Shown in pieces: positions 53,204 through 60,474 of a stretch of DNA of 64,000 nucleotides. Position 1 is the stretch's first letter, and every line of letters starts with the position of its first letter. The notes below the pieces were generated by a model. The model had not been told where the DNA came from. It saw nothing but the letters and a program-made list of their open reading frames with translations, and did no database searches. This DNA comes from Gordonia jinghuaiqii (GTDB taxonomy: Bacteria; Actinomycetota; Actinomycetes; Mycobacteriales; Mycobacteriaceae). A program made the translations under genes and the position numbers. The stretch is from positions 868,001 through 932,000 of the forward strand of contig NZ_CP059491.1 of NCBI RefSeq assembly GCF_014041935.1, read 5' to 3'.

Positions 53204-54121
53204 TCAGCTCCCCGATCCCGAAGGCGTTGTCGCGCCGGCCTTCATCGATTTCGCGTCCATGCCGCCCAGTGAGTCGCCACCGGCCTCGGCGTTGGCCGAA
53301 TGCGCGTAGTGGTGCCAGCCGAAGACCGAGTCCATCGAATTGCGCAGTCCCATCTGGTCTTCGCAGATGTTGACGGCCTTCTTGCTGAGGAAGAGCCCTT
53401 GCATCGGCATCGCGACGGCCTTCTCGGCGATCTCGTTGACCTTGGTCTGCAGGTCATCTCGCGGCACGACGTGGTTGACCATGCCCCAGTCGGCGGCCTG
53501 TGTGGCGGTGAAACGTTCACCGGTGAACAGGATCTCCTTGGCCCGCCGGGTGCCGAGTGCGTAGGCGTGTGCGAAGTACTCGACGCCGGGGATGCCCATG
53601 CGTGCCACCGGGTCGGAGAAGAATGCGTCGTCGGAGGCGACGATGAAGTCGCAGATCCAGGCGAGCATCAGGCCGCCGGCGATGCAGGCGCCGTGCACCT
53701 GTGCGATCAGCGGCTTGGGGATCTCCCGCCAGCGGCGGCACATCCCCATGTAGACCTCCATCTCGCGGGCGAGGCGCTGGTCGGCGCCGGTCTTGTCGGT
53801 GTGATCCCAGTGCAGGACCGCGGCGTTCTCGTAGTAGGTGTCGAAGTCGCGTTCGGGGGTGCCGATGTCGTGTCCGGCCGAGAAGTGCTTGCCGTTGGCG
53901 CGCAGCACGATGACCTTGACCGAGGAGTCCTCGACCGCCTTGCGGAAGGCCGCGTCGAGCGAATAGGTCATCACCGAGTTCTGCGCGTTGCGGTATTCGG
54001 GGCGGTTCAGCGTCACATACGCGACGGCGCCCTCGGGTCCACCGGTCTCATAGGCGACGGGTGAGGTGTCCGGGCCCAGATCGTCGGGTCCGAGTGGGGG
54101 CGGGATGACGGCTTCGCTCAT
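53204..54121 (-). CDS. Enoyl-CoA hydratase/isomerase (crotonase) family protein
   Basis: A 305-aa crotonase. YVTLNRPEYRNAQNSVMTYSL, HFSAGHDIGTPERDFDTYYE, HGACIAGGLMLAWICDFIVA and FFSDPVARMGIPGVEYFAHA are in order. The positions of the two hydratase glutamates appear to be Met and Val, so hydration is uncertain. A ring-opening or isomerase reaction is conceivable. The ATG at 54121 is preferred to an in-frame GTG two codons upstream. It is first in the operon, 18 bp from the KstR2 box, ahead of the FadE31 set. Confidence 0.85.
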   Translation of the reverse strand: MSEAVIPPPLGPDDLGPDTSPVAYETGGPEGAVAYVTLNRPEYRNAQNSVMTYSLDAAFRKAVEDSSVKVIVLRANGKHFSAGHDIGTPERDFDTYYENAAVLHWDHTDKTGADQRLAREMEVYMGMCRRWREIPKPLIAQVHGACIAGGLMLAWICDFIVASDDAFFSDPVARMGIPGVEYFAHAYALGTRRAKEILFTGERFTATQAADWGMVNHVVPRDDLQTKVNEIAEKAVAMPMQGLFLSKKAVNICEDQMGLRNSMDSVFGWHHYAHSANAEAGGDSLGGMDAKSMKAGATTPSGSGS

Positions 54122-54138
54122 GCCCACGAGACTAACCT

Positions 54139-54152
54139 AGCAAGTGCTTGGT
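54139..54152 (-). promoter_or_regulatory. KstR2 operator
   Basis: AGCAAGTGCTTGGT matches the published KstR2 consensus AnCAAGnnCTTGnT on both strands. It lies 18 bp upstream of the crotonase-fadE operon start, placing that operon in the predicted KstR2 (HIP-CoA-responsive) regulon. Confidence 0.85.
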
Positions 54153-54188
54153 TGGTAAGGCCCGGTCCCGAAGGAGTGCCCGGACGCC

Positions 54189-54668
54189 TCAAGGCACGAC
54201 GATCGTCCCGGTGCAGCTCGTCGACGGGATGGCCCACAACGCGTTGCGATTGACCGCGCTGAAGGTGACGTCGACGCGGCCCTTGCCGATCTGCTTCTGC
54301 GGTAGAACGAAGTAGTGGACGCCCTGGTAGGGCGGGTTCACCCGGACATTGCTGATCTTGGTGCCGCGCTTGCCGGTGCCGGGGTTGCGCCAGTCCAGGC
54401 GGGCGGCGGACTGGTAACCGCCGGGGAAGTAGCTGGGGAAGTCGACGGCGATATAGGCGTTGCCACCGTAAGAACTGACGATGGTGCGTCGCGCCAGGAA
54501 CGGCACGTCGACCACGTTCGGGCTCAGCCCGACGCAGTTCGACAGGGGGAACTCGCGTGACACCGGGGCGGCGTCGCCGGTGCCGGTTCCGGCGACGCCG
54601 AGAACTGCTGCCGAGGCCAGTGCGATGGCGGCGGAGGCCAATCGGGTGATCGTCTTGGTGCTGGACAT
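54189..54668 (-). CDS. Secreted protein of unknown function
   Basis: A 159-aa protein with an N-terminal signal peptide (ITRLASAAIALASAAVLGVAG, cleavage likely at DAAP). The mature part has only two cysteines (about residues 44 and 152), which could form one disulfide linking the ends of a beta-rich domain. It contains SYFPGGYQSAARLDWRNPGTG and VHYFVLPQKQIGKG. No family is recognised, though similar small secreted proteins are common in Gordonia and Mycobacterium. It lies between the KstR2 operon and the IclR gene, with no evident link. Confidence 0.75.
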   Translation of the reverse strand: MSSTKTITRLASAAIALASAAVLGVAGTGTGDAAPVSREFPLSNCVGLSPNVVDVPFLARRTIVSSYGGNAYIAVDFPSYFPGGYQSAARLDWRNPGTGKRGTKISNVRVNPPYQGVHYFVLPQKQIGKGRVDVTFSAVNRNALWAIPSTSCTGTIVVP

Positions 54669-54782
54669 GGGCCGACTCCTCGAAGATGACGTGACTCTGG
54701 TGGTGACAGTTTCCCGCAGTCGGAATGATTCGTACTGGTTTCCGCTCCGAGTCGGTCATTCGATGGGGTGCCTGCCTGCTGC

Positions 54783-55712
54783 TCAGCGCAGGTGGGCCGA
54801 GACCGCCTCGGCGGCGAGTCGCGCCGACTCGGCGAGCTCGTGCAGGTCGTCGGCGCCGAGCGCGTTGTTGGGGCAGGCGACGAGCGCGGCGACCACGCGT
54901 CGTCCGGCGTCGAAGATCGGTGCGCCGATGGTGACCACCGGGATGTCGGCGCCGGTGGCGGCGCAGGCGTCGACCTCTTCGGGGAGGTAGTCGATCAACG
55001 ACAGCTCGGTGAGCAGATCGCCGACCCGGGCGCGGAGGGTGTCCGAGACGGTGTCGAGCGAGCCCAGTGCCCCGATGATCGCCGCATGGTCGTCGGTCAT
55101 CCGCTCGATCGAATAGCCGCGTTCGGCGACGACGTCGAGGACCAGTCGTAGACGAGTGCGGCTGGACTCGGCCGCCTGCGCGATCCAGGCCGCTTGTGAG
55201 TCCGCGGAATCCCAGGCGATGAACTCGCGGCAGATCGGCGGCCGGAGCCGGATGCGGCTGCCGTTGCGCAGCCACGGATGGGGTTCGGAGTCGGGGGCCA
55301 GATGAGGCGGGAAGGCGTGCGCGGTGAGGGTCACCATGTCCGGCGAGGTGCGCCGGGCGACGAAGCAGGGGATCTCGAACCGATGGCAGAGGTCGCGCGC
55401 CGCCGCTGCGGCCCAGGGGGTGAGGTGGTCGGCGCCGCCGGCGATCCGCGCGAGGGCGACGAAGGCGGGACCGATGGCGAATGTGCCCGACACGGAATCG
55501 CGGACGAGCCATCCCTGCTCGACGAGTTCGGACACGATCGCGTGCGCGGTTGCGCGGGACAGTCCGGTCCGACGCACGATCTCGGCCAGGGTCAGAGGGG
55601 GTTGACCCGCACCGGCCAGGAGTTCGACGATGCGCACGACCCGCGATGTCGGCGGCGACGCGGCGCGCGCCGGTTGACGCGGCTCCGAAAGGTCACCTAC
55701 GGTTTGTGTCAC
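54783..55712 (-). CDS. IclR family transcriptional regulator
   Basis: A 309-aa IclR-type protein. The HTH contains LTLAEIVRRTGLSRATAHAIVSELVEQGWL; the effector domain is more divergent, with FEIPCFVARRTSPDMVTLTAH and VVTIGAPIFDAGRRVVAALV. GTG is the start. It is divergent from cysD, with only 45 bp between the starts, and a perfect 16-bp palindrome overlaps the cysD leader. Control of the sulfate-activation operon, or autoregulation only, is inferred. Confidence 0.85.
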   Translation of the reverse strand: MTQTVGDLSEPRQPARAASPPTSRVVRIVELLAGAGQPPLTLAEIVRRTGLSRATAHAIVSELVEQGWLVRDSVSGTFAIGPAFVALARIAGGADHLTPWAAAAARDLCHRFEIPCFVARRTSPDMVTLTAHAFPPHLAPDSEPHPWLRNGSRIRLRPPICREFIAWDSADSQAAWIAQAAESSRTRLRLVLDVVAERGYSIERMTDDHAAIIGALGSLDTVSDTLRARVGDLLTELSLIDYLPEEVDACAATGADIPVVTIGAPIFDAGRRVVAALVACPNNALGADDLHELAESARLAAEAVSAHLR

Positions 55713-55727
55713 ATTGTCAACACTTAG

Positions 55728-55743
55728 TGTCGAATATTCGACA
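55728..55743. promoter_or_regulatory. Perfect 16-bp palindrome between iclR and cysD
   Basis: TGTCGAATATTCGACA is fully self-complementary, 16 bp from the IclR start and 14 bp from the chosen cysD start. It is AT-rich against its surroundings and is the obvious operator candidate. Confidence 0.65.
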
Positions 55744-55757
55744 TGTCAAGGGGGCGC

Positions 55758-56708
55758 ATGGTGACGAGCAGGACCGACACCGACAACCGGCACGTCCACC
55801 AGCACGGCTACGAACTGTCGCACCTCGCCGAACTCGAGGCCGAGTCGGTGCACATCTTCCGCGAGGTCGCGGCGACCTTCGAACGTCCGGTCCTGCTGTT
55901 CTCGGGCGGCAAGGACTCCGTGGTCATGTTCCACCTCGCCCGCAAGGCCTTCTGGCCCGCGCCGATCCCGTTCCCGCTCATGCACGTCGACACCGGCCAC
56001 AACTTCGACGAGGTGATCGCCTACCGCGACCGCGTGGTCGCCGACACCGGCGTCCGGCTCATCGTGAGCTCGGTCCAGGACGACATCGACGCCGGACGCG
56101 TCGTCGAACAGACCGGGCCCGGTGCCAGCCGTAACCGGTTGCAGACAGCCGCATTGCTTCGCGGCATCACCGAGAACCGCTTCGACGCGGTGTTCGGCGG
56201 TGCGCGCCGCGACGAGGAGAAGGCGCGCGCCAAGGAGCGGGTGTTCAGCTTCCGTGACCGGTTCGGGGCCTGGAATCCGCGTGAGCAACGTCCCGAACTG
56301 TGGCGGCTCTACAACGGACGTCATGCCAAGGGCGAGCACATCAGGGTCTTCCCGCTGTCGAACTGGACCGAACTCGACATCTGGCAGTACATCGCCGCCG
56401 AGAACATCGATCTCCCGTCGATCTACTACGCCCACGAGCGCGAGGTGATCCCGCGCGACGGCATGCTGCTGGCGAAAACCCGTTTCCTGCAGACCCTTCC
56501 CGGTGAGGAGGCGCGGACCGAGACCGTGCGGTTCCGGACGGTCGGCGACGCCACCTGCACCGGCTGTGTGCTGTCGGGCGCCGACGACGTCACCAAGGTG
56601 ATCGAGGAGATCGAGGTGACGAGACTGACCGAACGCGGCGCTACCCGCGCCGACGACCGGATCTCGGAGTCGGGCATGGAAGACCGCAAGAAAGAGGGGT
56701 ACTTCTGA
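55758..56708 (+). CDS. cysD: Sulfate adenylyltransferase subunit 2 (CysD)
   Basis: A 316-aa ATP-PPase-type subunit that forms adenosine 5'-phosphosulfate from ATP and sulfate, driven by CysN GTPase. The PP-loop is LLFSGGKDSVVMFHLARKAF, followed by HVDTGHNFDEVIAYRDR and VFGGARRDEEKARAKER, and NWTELDIWQYIAAE. The ATG at 55758 follows AAGGGGG; an ATG at 55743 is in frame but overlaps the palindrome. It is coupled with cysNC, whose ATG overlaps the cysD stop by one base (TGATG). Confidence 0.95.
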   Translation: MVTSRTDTDNRHVHQHGYELSHLAELEAESVHIFREVAATFERPVLLFSGGKDSVVMFHLARKAFWPAPIPFPLMHVDTGHNFDEVIAYRDRVVADTGVRLIVSSVQDDIDAGRVVEQTGPGASRNRLQTAALLRGITENRFDAVFGGARRDEEKARAKERVFSFRDRFGAWNPREQRPELWRLYNGRHAKGEHIRVFPLSNWTELDIWQYIAAENIDLPSIYYAHEREVIPRDGMLLAKTRFLQTLPGEEARTETVRFRTVGDATCTGCVLSGADDVTKVIEEIEVTRLTERGATRADDRISESGMEDRKKEGYF

Positions 56709-58570
56709 TGAGTATCGGCAGCGTGCCCGGGGGCGCCACCGAGATGCTGCGCCTGGCGACCGCGGGATCGGTCGACGACGGCAAGTCGACGCTCATCGGC
56801 CGCCTCCTCTACGACTCGAAGGCGATCTTCACCGACCAACTCGAGTCCATCGAGCGGACCAGCGCCGAGCGCGGCGACGAGTACGCGAACCTCGCACTGC
56901 TGACCGACGGCCTGCGCGCCGAACGTGAGCAGGGCATCACCATCGATGTCGCATATCGCTATTTCGCCACGCCCAAGCGGAAATTCATCATCGCCGACAC
57001 CCCCGGGCACGTGCAGTACACCCGCAACATGGTGACCGGGGCGTCGACCGCCGACCTCGCCATGATCCTCATCGACGCCCGCAAAGGGGTCCTCGAACAG
57101 ACCCGGCGCCATGCCTTCCTGTCGTCGTTGCTCGGCATCCCGCACCTGACGATCTGCGTCAACAAGATGGACCTCGTCGAGTGGTCTCAGGAACGGTTCG
57201 ACGAGATCTGCGCCGACTTCGTCGATTTCGCGGCCAAGCTCAACGTCGTCGACCTGACGTTCATCCCGTTGTCGGCGTTGCGCGGCGACAACGTGGTCGA
57301 GCAGTCGGTGCACATGCCCTGGTATGAGGGACGGCCGCTGCTCAACCATCTCGAGAACGTCTACATCGCCTCCGACCGCAACCTCATCGACGCCCGGTTG
57401 CCGGTCCAGTACGTGATCCGTCCCCAGCGCAGCGACGGCAACGATCACCGCGCGTACGCGGGTACCGTCGCCGGCGGCGTGTTCGCCATCGGTGACGAAG
57501 TCGTCGTCCTGCCAAGTGGTTTCAGTACGACCATCACCGACATCTGGGCTCCGGGTGGAGTCCGGGTCGACGAGGCGTTCGCGTCGATGGCGGTGTCGGT
57601 GGAGCTCGCCGACGAGATCGACATCGTGCGCGGCGACATGCTCGCCCGGCCCAACAACCGTCCGTATGTGGGCCGCGACCTCGACGCGATGGTGTGCTGG
57701 TTCGCCGAGGACGCCGAACTGAGCCAGGGGACCCGCTATCAGTTGCTGTGCGGTACCCGCCTCACCCGCGCACAGGTCAGCGGGCTCAATTACCGGCTCG
57801 ACGTGAACTCGCTGCATCGTGACGAGCAGGCCGAAGGGTTGTCGCTCAACGAGATCGGCCGGGTCACCCTGCACACCCAGGACCCGGTCATGTTCGACTC
57901 CTACCGGCGCAACCGGGACACCGGCAGCTTCATCCTGATCGACGAGGTCACCAACCGCACCGTCGGCGCGGGCATGATCACCGCGCCCGTCAGCCACGAC
58001 AGTCACGTCGTCTGGCAGTCCACCAAGGTCTCCCGCGAACACCGGCCACACCAGGGCGCCACGATCTGGCTGACCGGGCTGTCGGGGTCGGGCAAATCGT
58101 CGCTGGCGGTGGAACTCGAACGCCGATTCGTCGCGGAGGGGCGCCCCGCGTATCTGATGGACGGTGACAACCTGCGGCACGGACTCAACTCCGACCTCGG
58201 CTTCTCCGACGACGACCGGCGCGAGAACATCCGCCGGACCAGTGAGGTCGCCGCGTTGTTCGCCGATTCGGGGTCGATCGCCATCGTCTCGCTGATCAGT
58301 CCGTTCGCCGAGGAACGGCAACGGGCCCGCGAGATCCACGCCCAGCGCGGTCTGCCGTTCTACGAGATCTTCGTCGACACCCCGATCGAGGAATGCGAGC
58401 GCCGAGACCCGAAGGGGCTGTACGGCAAGGCGCGGCGGGGAGAGATCAGCCAGTTCACCGGCATCGACTCGCCCTACGAACGGCCGACGAACGCCGAACT
58501 GATCATCACCCCCGACGACGGTGCGCCCACAGACGCCGCCGATCTGGTGCTCCGTAACCTCGGACTGTGA
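56708..58570 (+). CDS. cysN: Bifunctional sulfate adenylyltransferase GTPase subunit / APS kinase (CysNC)
   Basis: A 620-aa fusion. Residues 1 to about 440 form CysN: G1 GSVDDGKST (20-28), G3 DTPGH, G4 NKMD and EREQGITIDVAYR. The C-terminal domain is CysC (APS kinase) with Walker A GLSGSGKSS near residue 457, DGDNLRHGLNSDLGFSDDDR and SLISPFAEERQRAR. It activates sulfate to APS and then PAPS. This fused form is typical of mycobacteria. PAPS is the donor for the sulfotransferase-like protein at 48062. Confidence 0.95.
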   Translation: MSIGSVPGGATEMLRLATAGSVDDGKSTLIGRLLYDSKAIFTDQLESIERTSAERGDEYANLALLTDGLRAEREQGITIDVAYRYFATPKRKFIIADTPGHVQYTRNMVTGASTADLAMILIDARKGVLEQTRRHAFLSSLLGIPHLTICVNKMDLVEWSQERFDEICADFVDFAAKLNVVDLTFIPLSALRGDNVVEQSVHMPWYEGRPLLNHLENVYIASDRNLIDARLPVQYVIRPQRSDGNDHRAYAGTVAGGVFAIGDEVVVLPSGFSTTITDIWAPGGVRVDEAFASMAVSVELADEIDIVRGDMLARPNNRPYVGRDLDAMVCWFAEDAELSQGTRYQLLCGTRLTRAQVSGLNYRLDVNSLHRDEQAEGLSLNEIGRVTLHTQDPVMFDSYRRNRDTGSFILIDEVTNRTVGAGMITAPVSHDSHVVWQSTKVSREHRPHQGATIWLTGLSGSGKSSLAVELERRFVAEGRPAYLMDGDNLRHGLNSDLGFSDDDRRENIRRTSEVAALFADSGSIAIVSLISPFAEERQRAREIHAQRGLPFYEIFVDTPIEECERRDPKGLYGKARRGEISQFTGIDSPYERPTNAELIITPDDGAPTDAADLVLRNLGL

Positions 58571-58654
58571 CCTCGATCCGCAGGCCCGTGATTGCGAACG
58601 GGTGCCGCTGGGTACAGCTCACCGGAGCCCGGGGAACCAACCGAGAGGGAACTC

Positions 58655-59422
58655 GTGACCGACGATCGCGCACTTGCCGGTGAACTCGCCACCGCCGCAG
58701 GCGAACTCCTGCTGGACATCCGCCGCAACAGCGGCCTGTCGGGCAGGGAACTCGGCGATGCCGGAGACCGGCAGGCCGACGACCTCATCCTCGGCAGGCT
58801 GGCCGAGGAACGGCCCGACGATGCGGTGTTGTCGGAGGAATCGGCGGACGACAAATCTCGCCTGGGTGCCTCCCGGGTCTGGATCGTCGACCCCGTCGAC
58901 GGCACCCGCGAGTACGGGACGACCGATCGCACCGATTGGGCGGTGCACGTCGCCCTGTGGTCGGCGACCGACGGACTGATCGCGGGGGCGGTCGCGCTGC
59001 CGGCGCTCGGGGTGACCTACCTCGACGACGACACCGCCGTCGAACCCGCCGAAGGGCTGGCGTCGCGACCCCGCAGTGGAGTGCCGCGCGTCGTCGTGAG
59101 TAGTTCTCGCCCCCCGGCTTTCGCCGATGAGGTGGCCGCCGCGATGGGCGGCGAGGTGCTGCAGATGGGGTCCGCGGGTGCCAAGGCGATGGCCGTGGTC
59201 CGCGGCGAGGCTGAAGCCTATGTCCACGCCGGCGGCCAGTACGAGTGGGATTCGGCCGCGCCGGTCGCCGTGGCCAAGGCGAAAGGCCTGTGGTGCGGCC
59301 GGATCGACGGCTCGCCGCTGGTCTACAACAACGAGGACACCTACCTGCCCGACCTGATCATCTGCCGTCCCGAATACACCGAGGCGATCCTGACGGTGAC
59401 CACCGAGGGCGCCGGAGGCTGA
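58655..59422 (+). CDS. cysQ: 3'(2'),5'-bisphosphate nucleotidase (CysQ)
   Basis: A 255-aa inositol-monophosphatase-family enzyme. Metal-binding motifs are LSEESADD, WIVDPVDGTREYG and the C-terminal WDSAAPVAVAKAKG. It removes the 3'-phosphate from PAP produced by sulfotransferase or PAPS reductase. GTG at 58655 follows GAGAGGGA; a longer in-frame start is possible but adds non-conserved residues. It is 84 bp after cysNC and completes the sulfate-activation unit. Confidence 0.9.
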   Translation: MTDDRALAGELATAAGELLLDIRRNSGLSGRELGDAGDRQADDLILGRLAEERPDDAVLSEESADDKSRLGASRVWIVDPVDGTREYGTTDRTDWAVHVALWSATDGLIAGAVALPALGVTYLDDDTAVEPAEGLASRPRSGVPRVVVSSSRPPAFADEVAAAMGGEVLQMGSAGAKAMAVVRGEAEAYVHAGGQYEWDSAAPVAVAKAKGLWCGRIDGSPLVYNNEDTYLPDLIICRPEYTEAILTVTTEGAGG

Positions 59423-59441
59423 TCGCCGGCCCGGCCGGGTC

Positions 59442-59981
59442 TCAGTGCGTCACGATGACCTTGATGACGACGATCGCCGTCGCCACCACGGTGACCGCGG
59501 ACGCCCCGAGCAACGTTGCCCGACCGGGACGTTCGTTGTTCAGGCGATCGATGACGAACACCGTCCCGCCGATGCGCGCCAGGATCACGATCTCGGCGGC
59601 CAGCTGCGCGGTGCGCGGCTCGATCCAGTCGAGCCACCCCATCGCCAGGATCACGCACGGTACCGACGCCGAGGTCAGGATGGGCACCGAGTCGCGTAGG
59701 TGTCCCAGCACGCTGGCCTTCGACGGCGCGGGCGTCCCGTCGTTCACCCGCCGCGCGACGGCCTCGGCGAACACGTGCGCGACGAAGGTCGATCCCGCGG
59801 TGCCGAGGAGGATGAGGATGCCGACGAAGTCATCGGTGACGTGCAGCGGGATCAGCGCGGCGAGGATCAGGATGTTGCCGTAGATGTAGGCGCTGATCCG
59901 CTGCGCCGCGTGCTTTCGCTCGAGCGGGTTGCTGCGCGTGAACAAGGGGCCGTGCAGCAGCGTCCACGGGCGGGCGGTCAT
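59442..59981 (-). CDS. Membrane protein of unknown function
   Basis: A 179-aa protein with about four transmembrane segments (ISAYIYGNILILAALIPLHV, FVGILILLGTAGSTFVAHVF, VPILTSASVPCVILAMGWL, ATLLGASAVTVVATAIVVIK). The ATG at 59981 gives a start just before a basic, cytoplasmic N-terminus (PLERKHAAQR). No family motif is recognised. It is 14 bp after the lipoprotein gene and may share its transcript. The two ends with cysQ are convergent, 19 bp apart. Confidence 0.7.
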   Translation of the reverse strand: MTARPWTLLHGPLFTRSNPLERKHAAQRISAYIYGNILILAALIPLHVTDDFVGILILLGTAGSTFVAHVFAEAVARRVNDGTPAPSKASVLGHLRDSVPILTSASVPCVILAMGWLDWIEPRTAQLAAEIVILARIGGTVFVIDRLNNERPGRATLLGASAVTVVATAIVVIKVIVTH

Positions 59982-59995
59982 GGTTCGAGAAAGTA

Positions 59996-60433
59996 TCAGC
60001 GCGGGACGAGTTCGTCGACGACGTCGGAGATCTTGTCGTCGGGGCGGCTCAGACAGACCGTCGCCGCAACGGCGGCCACCTGCTGCGCATTCGACGTCAC
60101 GCCCAGCTGCGTCACGGTCTCTTCTCGCGCGGCGTCGTCCTGCGCCCGGAACTGCTTGCACGTCAACGACGTGGCCTCGCCGTCGCCGGTCCGGGTCGCG
60201 GTCGTGTTCGCGGTGGCCGCGGTGCTCGACGCCTCGGGGGACGAAGGTGGCGTCGAGGACTGGGGCGGTGAGATCTGGGCCGTCGAGCTCAGGGGCGTCG
60301 TGGACGGGGAGGATGCGGGCTCGGGGTCGGCGGAGCAGGCGCCGAGGGCGAGGCCCACGGCCGCGATCAGTCCGGCGACGGCAACCGTCCGCGGTGTACC
60401 GGGACGTCGAAGACGGACATCGGGGGTGGGCAT
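59996..60433 (-). CDS. Putative lipoprotein, unknown function
   Basis: A 145-aa protein with signal peptide and lipobox (LGAC, Cys33). A Ser/Thr/Pro-rich tether follows (SSPSTTPLSSTAQISPPQSS). The C-terminal globular part contains TCKQFRAQDDAAREETVTQL and CLSRPDDKISDVV, with two Cys that may pair. The end is reminiscent of HdeA/DUF732-type small secreted domains. It is 41 bp after the EccA gene on the same strand, so a shared operon is possible. Confidence 0.75.
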   Translation of the reverse strand: MPTPDVRLRRPGTPRTVAVAGLIAAVGLALGACSADPEPASSPSTTPLSSTAQISPPQSSTPPSSPEASSTAATANTTATRTGDGEATSLTCKQFRAQDDAAREETVTQLGVTSNAQQVAAVAATVCLSRPDDKISDVVDELVPR

Positions 60434-60474
60434 GACGCAACCTCTCGCAGAGCTCGGACGGGGATCGAAACAGG

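Noticed and set aside
55713..55757. Riboswitch or SAM-type leader before cysD
   Set aside because: The gap to the divergent gene is only 45 bp, too short for a structured riboswitch; only a palindrome is present.
56426..58339. A 637-codon minus-strand frame opposite cysNC
   Set aside because: It mirrors codon bias of cysNC and has no domain; cysNC has all expected motifs.
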